Position numbers and translations under genes: made by a program. Shown in pieces: positions 33,642 to 41,813 of a DNA stretch of 60,552 bases (position 1 is its first letter; each line of letters begins with the position of its first letter). The notes under the pieces are model-generated. The model saw nothing but the letters and a program-made list of their open reading frames with translations, searched no databases and was not told the origin of the DNA. Source of the stretch: a virus. The stretch lies in IMG/VR virus record IMGVR_UViG_3300048548_000571, positions 1-60,552 of that record. One strand, given 5' to 3'.

Positions 33642-34751
33642 TCAGTTGAGGAAGATCGACAGTGCTTTGACCGTCATCGTACCAGCAACAGTAACGTCAA
33701 GAACACCAGCAGTCTGTACTTTGCTAGCACCCTTCAGGAACTTGAGATCAAATCCCATAGCAGACTTCAGCAACCATCCCTGTCCACCTAACGTAGGTCC
33801 CAACTTAACATCCCACGTCGCAGGTGCTTTAGTCTTCACATTAGGCATAGGAACGCCTTTGATGTCATCTACTTTGAAACCAGTGATGTTATTATACATC
33901 GGTCCAAGGGTTTTGAGTGAGTATCCACCCAGTTGTGACTGCATGTTAAGGTTAGCAGATGCAACGATGTTGTAGTGTCCCTTGGTTTTGATCGTATAGT
34001 TGCCTTGAATATCGTGAACAATAGATCCTGATGTGTTGATAGTCGTGGTAGCACCTGGTTTGTTCTGTTCGGTAGTAACCTCACCTGTTCCATCAGACAC
34101 TTCACGACCATTGATATTCTTGTTCAAGAATTCAGCATCCATGGTGATATCACCAGCATACATATTGATCTTGCCACTACCGTTACCAACCTCAAGGTTA
34201 ATAACTTCACCAGCCTTCAGTGTAAGCGTCTTGACGGCGTTAATGATGATGTTGTCACCTTTGATACCACAATCGTCTCCTTGCGCCTCAAAACTCATTG
34301 CACCTTCAGCATAGACGCTGTAGGCAGGCGATTCTTTCGACTTTGGTTTAGATGCAGACTTTCCTGGTGCTGCTTCGGTATCGTTAGGTCCAGTTGCTTG
34401 AATGGAGATAGTTCCATTCGCTTTCTGAAGTTGATCACCTGTATTCATGATGAGTTTACCACCACAACCAGACTGCCCTGGCACACCTGTGGAAAACACC
34501 ATGTTACCTGTCTCGTCAAAGAACATAGCACTTTGACCGTTGGTGACAGTAAAACCACCTGGTTGACCGTCAGCACCCTCCCAACTCATGCATGTCCAAC
34601 CATCAGACACCCAATGAACTGTAGGTTTTGCAGAACAAAACTGCTCCGTAGACACCTCTTCCTTTCTGCCACTAGCAGGTTCTGCGGCAGGTTTGTCAGA
34701 ATTAATTGACGAATATAAATTACGAAAATTATTTTTAGTATCAAATGTCAT
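33642..34751 (-). CDS. Baseplate central spike beta-helix protein (gp5 C-terminal part)
   Basis: 369 residues, starting at the ATG at 34751 that overlaps the stop of the OB-fold gp5 gene (ATGA); a TTG two codons earlier is less likely. From about residue 80 the sequence is a run of short beta strands typical of gp5/VgrG needles: IIINAVKTLTLKAGEVINLEV, KINMYAGDITMDAE, SIVHDIQGNYTIKTKGHYNIV, ending in VTVAGTMTVKALSIFLN. In T4 this triple-stranded beta-helix is the C-terminal part of gp5; here it is a separate protein. It is presumably the membrane-puncturing spike at the tail tip. Confidence 0.75.
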   Translation of the reverse strand: MTFDTKNNFRNLYSSINSDKPAAEPASGRKEEVSTEQFCSAKPTVHWVSDGWTCMSWEGADGQPGGFTVTNGQSAMFFDETGNMVFSTGVPGQSGCGGKLIMNTGDQLQKANGTISIQATGPNDTEAAPGKSASKPKSKESPAYSVYAEGAMSFEAQGDDCGIKGDNIIINAVKTLTLKAGEVINLEVGNGSGKINMYAGDITMDAEFLNKNINGREVSDGTGEVTTEQNKPGATTTINTSGSIVHDIQGNYTIKTKGHYNIVASANLNMQSQLGGYSLKTLGPMYNNITGFKVDDIKGVPMPNVKTKAPATWDVKLGPTLGGQGWLLKSAMGFDLKFLKGASKVQTAGVLDVTVAGTMTVKALSIFLN

Positions 34752-37700
34752 GGGCAATCAATATAGCGACCAGTACCGATCTTAACAAGACCAACTGTGT
34801 TGATCTCTTGTGTATCTAGACATACCATACTTGGTTTAAAGATAGCACCACTACCACCACCGCCAATTATCTTGACAATGGGAGTAGAAGAGTAAGATGT
34901 CTTTCTATCTATAATCTTAACAGAGATGACATATCCTCGATCATCAATTTCAGCAATAGCACCGCCACGCAGTCCGTTGATGAACACATCAGGAGCAGAA
35001 GTATATTTAATACCAGGTGCAATCATAGTGAAGGAGTCAATGATACATCTCAAGTCAGAGTCTTCAGGTAAATTACGCTTGTAACCTAGTCCTCCTCTAG
35101 TGACTCTAATCTCACTAACAAATCCTTTGTCATCTAGTAGAGCGATACCTGTAGCACCAAAACCCTCTCCAGAGAAGATTACTCGGGGTGCCTCTGCATA
35201 TGCATCACCAGTCTCCTTGATTGGAACACTAATGATTGATCCATCATCACCAGTGATAGGATCATCAGACTCTGGTTTCTTGTGATCACCTGGATCTTTC
35301 TCGCCAGTAGGATCATCATCACCATCATCATCACGAATAAATCTTTCAGCACGTTCGATAGTAGCACTACATGAAGCAGCAGTGTCAACGATCTTGAAGT
35401 AGAACACTTCATCGTCTTCAATGATACCATCATCTTTAATACCGATGGTAACTTTAGCTGTGTCTTCCTTCAGTTTGAATGTACCTTGTAGTGTGTCGCC
35501 AATAAAATCTTCGGCAGACACATCACCATAGATGATGTATTGGAATTGTCTTCCTTCGGTGTAACCCTCACTCTCAATAGTGAATACAATATCTTCTCCC
35601 TCTTTGTAGATCTGCTTGTCCGTTCTAACACTGATACTTACATCAGTTGTCGGATCATATGGAGGATCATCGAAAGGATCAGGCAGAATAACATTGAAGT
35701 CTGCAAGGATCGTGATAGGTGCGACAGCACCAGTATCATTACCCTCCTCATCATTGAGTTGGAATATAAAGTCCTGATCCACTTCCATCTCGATGTCTGG
35801 CATCAACTTCACCTTGACTTCTGCTCTACACAGAGGAACAGCGATGTCCTGTAGTTCATCGTTCTCATCTACAAATTGATCCTCAAAAGTATCATATTGA
35901 GTGACTTTAAAGGTTCCCTTTAGTAGATCAACATCATCGATACTTCTTGACGAATCATCAATGTATTCCTCAACGATGTCACCAACTAAAGCATAACTTA
36001 AGGTAGATCCATCAGCAACATTAGTTGTGTTGATAGTGAATAGAATCTCATCACCACCACCCACTAACTGTGGTTTTCCTACGACACTATAACGTTTCGT
36101 GCCATCGTAGTCAATAGGAAGTGGGGGATCACCATCGCCATCATCATCAGGATCATCTGGGAATTCATCTGGATCGATTGGTACGTAATCTTCGTAAGCA
36201 AACCTACAAGAACCATCATCAACAGTTGCTTCAGGATTATAGTTTTCAGCTTCTGGAACTCTACATCCTAAAATTTCTGCAACTGGATCTTCTGGGAAGA
36301 ATCCTGGTGGTGTATCAGGTCCACTACCCTCATTGCCAGGTGGTTCTCTCGGATCGTCTGGATCGTTTGGATCTGGTTGATTGGAAGGAACTCCACCGAT
36401 AAAAATAACTCTAGTAGGTTTAGGATCTGGATAGTCTTGACTCTCTTCACAAGAGAATCTTTCTCCAGTGTCACCCTCTTCTAGGTCTTGGAGAAGGTTA
36501 TCCAACCAGTCGTCACTGTCTTCATCAGTACCACAGTCATTACACTTGACAGTCTCTTTAGAACAGTTGCTATCGGGTCCACTACAAGAGATACCCAGGA
36601 ATGACATGACCTTATTGAGAGCACCGCCGATCATGTCCAACGGTGCCGCTAGTATTCCTAATATACTTTGCAACGGTCCAAGGATACTACTTATCAGACC
36701 CTCGATAAGTTCTAGAATCTTATTGATAATACCATCAACTAAATTGATGACTGCACATGCTGCTGGAGAGAAAACATCCATGATAAAATTGAACAGCAAG
36801 TCTGTCAGGAAACTTACCAACTTTTCAATCAGATCTTCAATAGCACAACCAAGTGCCTTCAGAATCTGATCAAGGATTTTCTTTACAGTCTTGAGGAAGT
36901 TACCCTTCTTTCTCTCTGGTCTGTGGTCTTGCTTTGGATCTTTAGGGATCTTTCTTTCTGCTTCCTCGGGTATATTCAGTCCAAGAACTGTCAAGACAAG
37001 TTTCTCAACACCCTCTCGTAAAGTCGTAATAATTTCCGACTGAACACGACCCATAAAACTACTTACGAGTCTATTGATTCGACTGATGTGGTGTCTTGCA
37101 ATCGATACCTTATCATAGATGAATCCATTGATCTTACTGACATAGAAGCTACCAATCTGTCCACCAGATGCTTGGTTTGCTGCTAACAGATCGCCAATGA
37201 TATTGGTGATTCCTTTGTCAAGATTACTCTCGTTACCACACTTTGGGTTAGCAATAGTGATACAGTTCTGTGAACCAGTAGGGTTAGTCTCACTATGCTT
37301 TGCACGAAGCGCAGCAATGATAGCAGGAGCACCCTTCTCTAGGTTAGAACGAGCAGCGTCAGGTTGTCCACCATCTACGTTAGCACCTGTGTCAGGATCA
37401 GTACCATTTGCTCTATCTTGAGAGCGATTTTGCTGTGGGGTACTATCAGCATCTGTATGGGTAGTAAAGTTTCTAGGACCATCACTACCACCAGCAGGGT
37501 CAGTATTCTTGACGACAGTAGCACCAGCAGTGTGTCCAACCGATCCCATGATGATAGGTTTCTGCCTGTCATTGTCAAGGAAGAAACCAATGACCCAGTT
37601 ACCTGCTCGCAGTTCTGCTGTAGCACCAGTCACACCACCATCACTGAATGGTGTAGTCACAGGCATGACTACGTTTGCCCATGGCAATTCTTCAGTTGGT

Positions 37701-37864
37701 GTTGCTTGTCCTTCTCTTAAGTGGACACCAACAATACGCACACGATATCTACTAGATCCTTTAGGATCCGACTCTCTACCTGTCTCAACCTGTCCAATCC
37801 ACCAGTTGAAACCATCGGAACCAATTTGATTAGTAGCAAGCAGTGATGATAATACTGGATCCAT
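34748..37864 (-). CDS. 5: gp5-like baseplate hub OB-fold protein, 1038 aa
   Basis: The N-terminus matches T4 gp5: GFNWWIGQVETGRESDPKGS, SRYRVRIVGVHLREGQ, PTEELPWANVVMPVT and WVIGFFLDNDRQKPIIMGSV (residues 18-107), the OB domain that sits on gp27. No T4 lysozyme domain is visible. Instead there is a Ser/Asp/Gly linker, an amphipathic helical stretch (about 320-445), a Cys-rich acidic stretch, a GCRVPEAENYN...DDGSC module (about 530-550), two Calx-beta-like domains (YKEGEDIVFTIES; FKLKEDTAKVTIGIKDD), and Gly-rich repeats to the C-terminus. The needle part is the next gene downstream. Confidence 0.8.
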   Translation of the reverse strand: MDPVLSSLLATNQIGSDGFNWWIGQVETGRESDPKGSSRYRVRIVGVHLREGQATPTEELPWANVVMPVTTPFSDGGVTGATAELRAGNWVIGFFLDNDRQKPIIMGSVGHTAGATVVKNTDPAGGSDGPRNFTTHTDADSTPQQNRSQDRANGTDPDTGANVDGGQPDAARSNLEKGAPAIIAALRAKHSETNPTGSQNCITIANPKCGNESNLDKGITNIIGDLLAANQASGGQIGSFYVSKINGFIYDKVSIARHHISRINRLVSSFMGRVQSEIITTLREGVEKLVLTVLGLNIPEEAERKIPKDPKQDHRPERKKGNFLKTVKKILDQILKALGCAIEDLIEKLVSFLTDLLFNFIMDVFSPAACAVINLVDGIINKILELIEGLISSILGPLQSILGILAAPLDMIGGALNKVMSFLGISCSGPDSNCSKETVKCNDCGTDEDSDDWLDNLLQDLEEGDTGERFSCEESQDYPDPKPTRVIFIGGVPSNQPDPNDPDDPREPPGNEGSGPDTPPGFFPEDPVAEILGCRVPEAENYNPEATVDDGSCRFAYEDYVPIDPDEFPDDPDDDGDGDPPLPIDYDGTKRYSVVGKPQLVGGGDEILFTINTTNVADGSTLSYALVGDIVEEYIDDSSRSIDDVDLLKGTFKVTQYDTFEDQFVDENDELQDIAVPLCRAEVKVKLMPDIEMEVDQDFIFQLNDEEGNDTGAVAPITILADFNVILPDPFDDPPYDPTTDVSISVRTDKQIYKEGEDIVFTIESEGYTEGRQFQYIIYGDVSAEDFIGDTLQGTFKLKEDTAKVTIGIKDDGIIEDDEVFYFKIVDTAASCSATIERAERFIRDDDGDDDPTGEKDPGDHKKPESDDPITGDDGSIISVPIKETGDAYAEAPRVIFSGEGFGATGIALLDDKGFVSEIRVTRGGLGYKRNLPEDSDLRCIIDSFTMIAPGIKYTSAPDVFINGLRGGAIAEIDDRGYVISVKIIDRKTSYSSTPIVKIIGGGGSGAIFKPSMVCLDTQEINTVGLVKIGTGRYIDCP

Positions 37865-37882
37865 ACCAATGAGGTTTATTTT

Positions 37883-37889
37883 TATTTAG
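37883..37889 (-). promoter_or_regulatory. Late promoter motif (CTAAATA)
   Basis: Minus strand CCTAAATAAAAATAAACC, 19 bp before the gp5-like ATG, overlapping the stop of the gp27-like gene. CTAAATA is the common cyanophage variant of the T4 late element. Confidence 0.5.
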
Positions 37890-39268
37890 GTTGTAACTTC
37901 GGAAGTCTCGTCAGGCATACCGTAAGAGTCTCTGACTAGTGTCACATAGGTGTTACCTTTAGCACCTTTAGTATCTAGTGCGTGGTTCAACTTTGCAACG
38001 AGATATACACCACTGTGTTCTTTGTCGTGTATGTCTTCACCTTTCTTTGATTTCTCATTAGTAGGGACATAGTTAGGAACTAGAACCTCAATGGTATCAC
38101 CGATCTTTAGGTCCAATCTAACAGGTAGTTTAATCTTCAGTTGTTGATTGTTCTGTGACTCTAGTCTAGAAATGTTCTGTGCAATATAATTCTTCTGCCA
38201 GTCAGGGAACTCGGCAGTGTCTTTCTTGCCACCATCCTTGTCTTCTGGAGAGGCAACCTCCTTACCATCAAACCATGTCTCATGATCCAATAGCACCGAC
38301 ATGACTCTACTTGGACTCTTTGCAAGTTCTGATTGACCTTTAGCAAGACCAGACTGTGATCCCAAGTGCTTCATGTCATCAAAGTTATCAGCTAGATTGT
38401 ATGCATACTCTTCATAAGCACCAGTGCTAAAGTTATAGAAGCAGATGACATTAGAGTAAGCACCCGCTCTTAACTTCGCAAGGATGTCAATCTCATTTTG
38501 AAAGTCAACGTCTAGAATTTTGTTGGTAGAATTTTGCTCGTTCAATTGAGCAGGTTCTAGAGTAAATGTATCGACAGGAGGATTCTTCTCCACATCATTC
38601 AGAAGATCAATCGACCTGAAATTATATCCCTCACGGTTTTCATAGAAATAATATCCAGCAGTGCCTGATGATTTTTGTAATGAACCACCAACAGAAGAAG
38701 ATGAACCACCAACAGAGAGACCTTCATTGACTGCTTTACTTCGCAGTGAATTGATGATAGAGAAGGGAGTCTTTTTACCTGGAAGCATCCTCACTTTGAA
38801 TAGAGTAGGATCTCCTCGATATGTTTTAGTAGAAGACAGACCTTCAGTTAACAGAGTTCTAACTAATGCATCTGGTTTTCCTGCCAGGGTTAGAGGAACC
38901 TTTTCTGTTTCATTCAGCAGTGCTTCTCTAGAGATGAGTCCAAGAGAATACCTCTGAAATCTCTCCGAACTAAACCTGTTGTAAACTTTATAGACCTTGA
39001 ATGAATACTCAACAACATCATCACCGCCAGCGCCATATCTAAACTTCATGTTGACATCTTCATACCCCTGAATAGGTAGTGAAGAAATCAAGTTCACACC
39101 AGTGTCTACGATGTCTAGGGTGCCATGAATTGTAGGTAAATCGATGTCTTCAAAGTAATCAAACCTAGTAACAAGGTTACCAATAGGTTTTGATTCCCCT
39201 TCAAGATCAACGATTTCAATTTCTTCTAGTATAAGACTAGATGCATATGGTAACTCTTGTTCTGCCAT
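37886..39268 (-). CDS. gp27-like baseplate hub protein, 460 aa
   Basis: Position between the gp5-like gene and tail genes, length, and a beta-barrel-like N-terminus (EEIEIVDLEGESKPIGNLVT, FDYFEDIDLPTIHGTLDIVD) support a T4 gp27/late-control-D-like hub protein. This protein forms the trimeric hub holding gp5. Further features: PFSIINSLRSKAV (about 164-176), typical of gp27-like folds; an EQNSTNKILDVDF strand; and IKLPVRLDLKIGDTIEVLVP near the C-terminus, typical of the hub's second barrel. Sequence similarity is low, so the call relies partly on context. Confidence 0.65.
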   Translation of the reverse strand: MAEQELPYASSLILEEIEIVDLEGESKPIGNLVTRFDYFEDIDLPTIHGTLDIVDTGVNLISSLPIQGYEDVNMKFRYGAGGDDVVEYSFKVYKVYNRFSSERFQRYSLGLISREALLNETEKVPLTLAGKPDALVRTLLTEGLSSTKTYRGDPTLFKVRMLPGKKTPFSIINSLRSKAVNEGLSVGGSSSSVGGSLQKSSGTAGYYFYENREGYNFRSIDLLNDVEKNPPVDTFTLEPAQLNEQNSTNKILDVDFQNEIDILAKLRAGAYSNVICFYNFSTGAYEEYAYNLADNFDDMKHLGSQSGLAKGQSELAKSPSRVMSVLLDHETWFDGKEVASPEDKDGGKKDTAEFPDWQKNYIAQNISRLESQNNQQLKIKLPVRLDLKIGDTIEVLVPNYVPTNEKSKKGEDIHDKEHSGVYLVAKLNHALDTKGAKGNTYVTLVRDSYGMPDETSEVTT

Positions 39269-41787
39269 TAACCCACCACACTGTTGAGATTATAATATGA
39301 ATGTAAACTATGGTCACGACCCTCGTCTATGGTGCCCTCACTAGTAGGTTGAGCACCCGTAGCCGCAGTCTTTCTGGGACTCGCTGGGTTATTTATCATT
39401 GCGATTGTCTGTCCCCTCTCGGAAGCAGACGGTCCCTGTAAGGAAGCAATCTCACGACTCACTGGTTGTAATGATGATGTCTTTTCTGGTGGAGTTGGAG
39501 ATAATGTTGCCTTTGGTTTCGGTCCTGGTCCTACAGTTTCTCTTATTTTATTAGTAAATTCCTCAAAAGTAATCGGATTACCATTTGGATCAAAATATTT
39601 ATCTACTGCTCTACCAATACCATCTCTACCACTCACGAAAGTTCCGATACCAGGAACTCTAACACGTTCTCTCGTTCCTTTATTAGTTCCAATTTTATCA
39701 ATTCTTCCCAAGGAAGGTCTCAAATCATCAGCAGTAATTTTATCATCGGACGGAGTATCTGGTACAACTGGCGGATCATCTGGTTGTCTAGGTGGTTTCT
39801 TCTCCCACACCCGACCCGCAATGAAGTCAGCAACAAATTGCTTGTAATTTTCTGGATCATTACCATCAGATGCTGGTGCATATGCATTCACAATAGCAGC
39901 GAACGCTTCATTAGGATCTTCAAATGCTTCCAAGTTCATGTAACCACTATGGTTCTTGTCCCATAGTCTGACGAACTCTTTGACGGCATCCTCTCTCGTT
40001 TCAAACTGCATGAAAGTTCCGTCTGTATTCCTCATATTGAATGGATTGTTTCCACGCTCACTCTTACCCCACCCTGTCTCCATTGCAGAGATAGCAGCAG
40101 CAACTTCAGGGTGCTTTGCACCAGCAGCCTTCGCCATCTCATAGATCTCACCAGCATACTCCTGCTGCTCTTCATTTGATGCCATTGGGTTCCCAGTAGC
40201 AGGTGCATTAGAAGCAGGACCAGAGTTAGGTGATCCTGATCTAGATCTATTGCCACCACCAAACAAGTTCTTTAAAGCATTTCCAAGACTAGCAAAGACT
40301 CCTTTCTTTTCATTAGAACCATCAGCACCACCGCCACCACGTCCTTCACTAGTTACCTTTCCACCCTTCGCCTTTGTTACCAGTGTTGATGGGAGACCGA
40401 ACGCTTGAGCAAGAGGTCTAGCAACTTGAGCAATTTGAGAAGATGCTTCTGCATTATCAACAGAACCTGCTAATTGTGTAGTAGCTGCAAGTGCTGCACC
40501 ACCTGGAACCATGAAGACTAACTTCATTGCATCCTGTAGTAGTTGCACCTGGCGATCAGTCTCTCCACCACCTAGCGAAGGTAACTGCATCGGTGTAAAT
40601 CCAACCTTACCTCCAAGAGATGACTGTGGTTTTTCAGTTCCTTGTTCATACTGTGGAGTAGAAATATTGTAATTGTTGTTGACAACAGGTGATTGAGGTT
40701 GGGGTGGTGCTTCTTGAGGAACAGGTCTCACCTTACCATCCATCGCACTTGCTTCACCTTGAGTGTAGTTATTGTCAAGTGGGATGACCATCTCATCACC
40801 ATGCAACTCTGCAAGGTAACCACTGTCAGGACCAGAGATAATACCACCAGTTTCTGCGCGTGGAACATCATCTTCTTCAGGATCCTCACCGTATTGAGGA
40901 GTATCAACACTCATGTCCTCACCAAGTCCCTCAAACTGATCGTCTAAAGACTCATCCCCTTTTGTTGTGAGATCATCAGCCGAGAAAGTGTCTGATACTT
41001 TTAGTTTGTCGTCCGCACGATTAATATCAGCAGCGCCTTGCTTCTTATCAGTCTCTGATTTTGCCAGAGCAGTTTGCTCATTGATAGCATCAGCAATTTT
41101 GTTTAACTTGTCTTCAATGCTATCTGTTCTTTGACTTAACTGATTAACAACATCAGTCTTGATTGCTTGTACACCAGTAGCAACGTCTTTAGTTTCTTTT
41201 ACATTGTTGTTGATAGACTGTGCCGTCTTCTCTAGTGACGCAGCAATCTTGTTTACAGCAGAAAGAATATCCTCTCTACTAACTCTCTGCTTGGAACCTG
41301 ATGCTGCCTCTGCAGTTTCTTCACCAGTGTTGGGAACCTTTTCTTCCTGTGGTTCTACATCTTCTGGTGGTCTCTTGGCACTAACAAAATTATAGTTATC
41401 AAACTGTTCACGAAATCTCTGTGTGGCATTCTTTGTTTTTACTGCCTTGCCGTCAGCGTCTCTGTTATCTACAAAGTTCCAGAACTGTGCCTTTGGATTC
41501 TTTAGCAGTTTGACACGATCAACTGCCTGCTTAATGTCCTGCTTCTTACCAGTGATGTAAGACCCACCGAACTTACTCTTCAGTGCTGACTTAAAAAAGT
41601 ATCCTTTCTCTACACCTAACTCTTCTAGACTATCATAGCCTGCTTTCTTTGCCTTCTCTTCTGCTACTTCTCTCTCTTGTCTAGCAAATTTTCTGGCAGC
41701 AAGAACTTTAGAGATCGCAGCACCCATGTGCCCTGGACCTTTATCGTAGTCAACTGTGCTAGAGAATCCCTCTGTAAATGCTGCCAT
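39268..41787 (-). CDS. Tail hub/tape-measure-region protein with glucosaminidase-like domain, 839 aa
   Basis: The N-terminal half is helical with coiled-coil segments (DILSAVNKIAASLEKTAQSINNN). The middle has a Gly-rich GGIISGPDSGYLAELHGDEMVIPLD motif typical of tape-measure-region proteins (split around residues 313-337). A C-terminal domain (about 548-670) matches muralytic glucosaminidase/FlgJ-type folds: YAGEIYEMAKAAGAKHPEVA, AAISAMETGWGKSERGNNPF (with the likely catalytic Glu) and AYAPASDGNDPENY. It probably digests peptidoglycan during infection, replacing the lysozyme domain missing from gp5. It overlaps the gp27-like gene by one base. Confidence 0.7.
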   Translation of the reverse strand: MAAFTEGFSSTVDYDKGPGHMGAAISKVLAARKFARQEREVAEEKAKKAGYDSLEELGVEKGYFFKSALKSKFGGSYITGKKQDIKQAVDRVKLLKNPKAQFWNFVDNRDADGKAVKTKNATQRFREQFDNYNFVSAKRPPEDVEPQEEKVPNTGEETAEAASGSKQRVSREDILSAVNKIAASLEKTAQSINNNVKETKDVATGVQAIKTDVVNQLSQRTDSIEDKLNKIADAINEQTALAKSETDKKQGAADINRADDKLKVSDTFSADDLTTKGDESLDDQFEGLGEDMSVDTPQYGEDPEEDDVPRAETGGIISGPDSGYLAELHGDEMVIPLDNNYTQGEASAMDGKVRPVPQEAPPQPQSPVVNNNYNISTPQYEQGTEKPQSSLGGKVGFTPMQLPSLGGGETDRQVQLLQDAMKLVFMVPGGAALAATTQLAGSVDNAEASSQIAQVARPLAQAFGLPSTLVTKAKGGKVTSEGRGGGGADGSNEKKGVFASLGNALKNLFGGGNRSRSGSPNSGPASNAPATGNPMASNEEQQEYAGEIYEMAKAAGAKHPEVAAAISAMETGWGKSERGNNPFNMRNTDGTFMQFETREDAVKEFVRLWDKNHSGYMNLEAFEDPNEAFAAIVNAYAPASDGNDPENYKQFVADFIAGRVWEKKPPRQPDDPPVVPDTPSDDKITADDLRPSLGRIDKIGTNKGTRERVRVPGIGTFVSGRDGIGRAVDKYFDPNGNPITFEEFTNKIRETVGPGPKPKATLSPTPPEKTSSLQPVSREIASLQGPSASERGQTIAMINNPASPRKTAATGAQPTSEGTIDEGRDHSLHSYYNLNSVVG

Positions 41788-41805
41788 TAGTTACTGCCCC
41801 CCTGA

Positions 41806-41813
41806 TATTTATG
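41806..41813 (-). promoter_or_regulatory. Late promoter motif (CATAAATA)
   Basis: Minus strand CTCATAAATATCAGG, 19 bp before the ATG of the 839-aa gene and overlapping the 3' end of the tape measure gene. One base away from the T4 late consensus. Confidence 0.5.

Noticed and set aside
34281-34709. 142-codon plus-strand frame opposite the spike gene
   Set aside because: Antisense shadow; the minus strand has clear beta-helix repeats.
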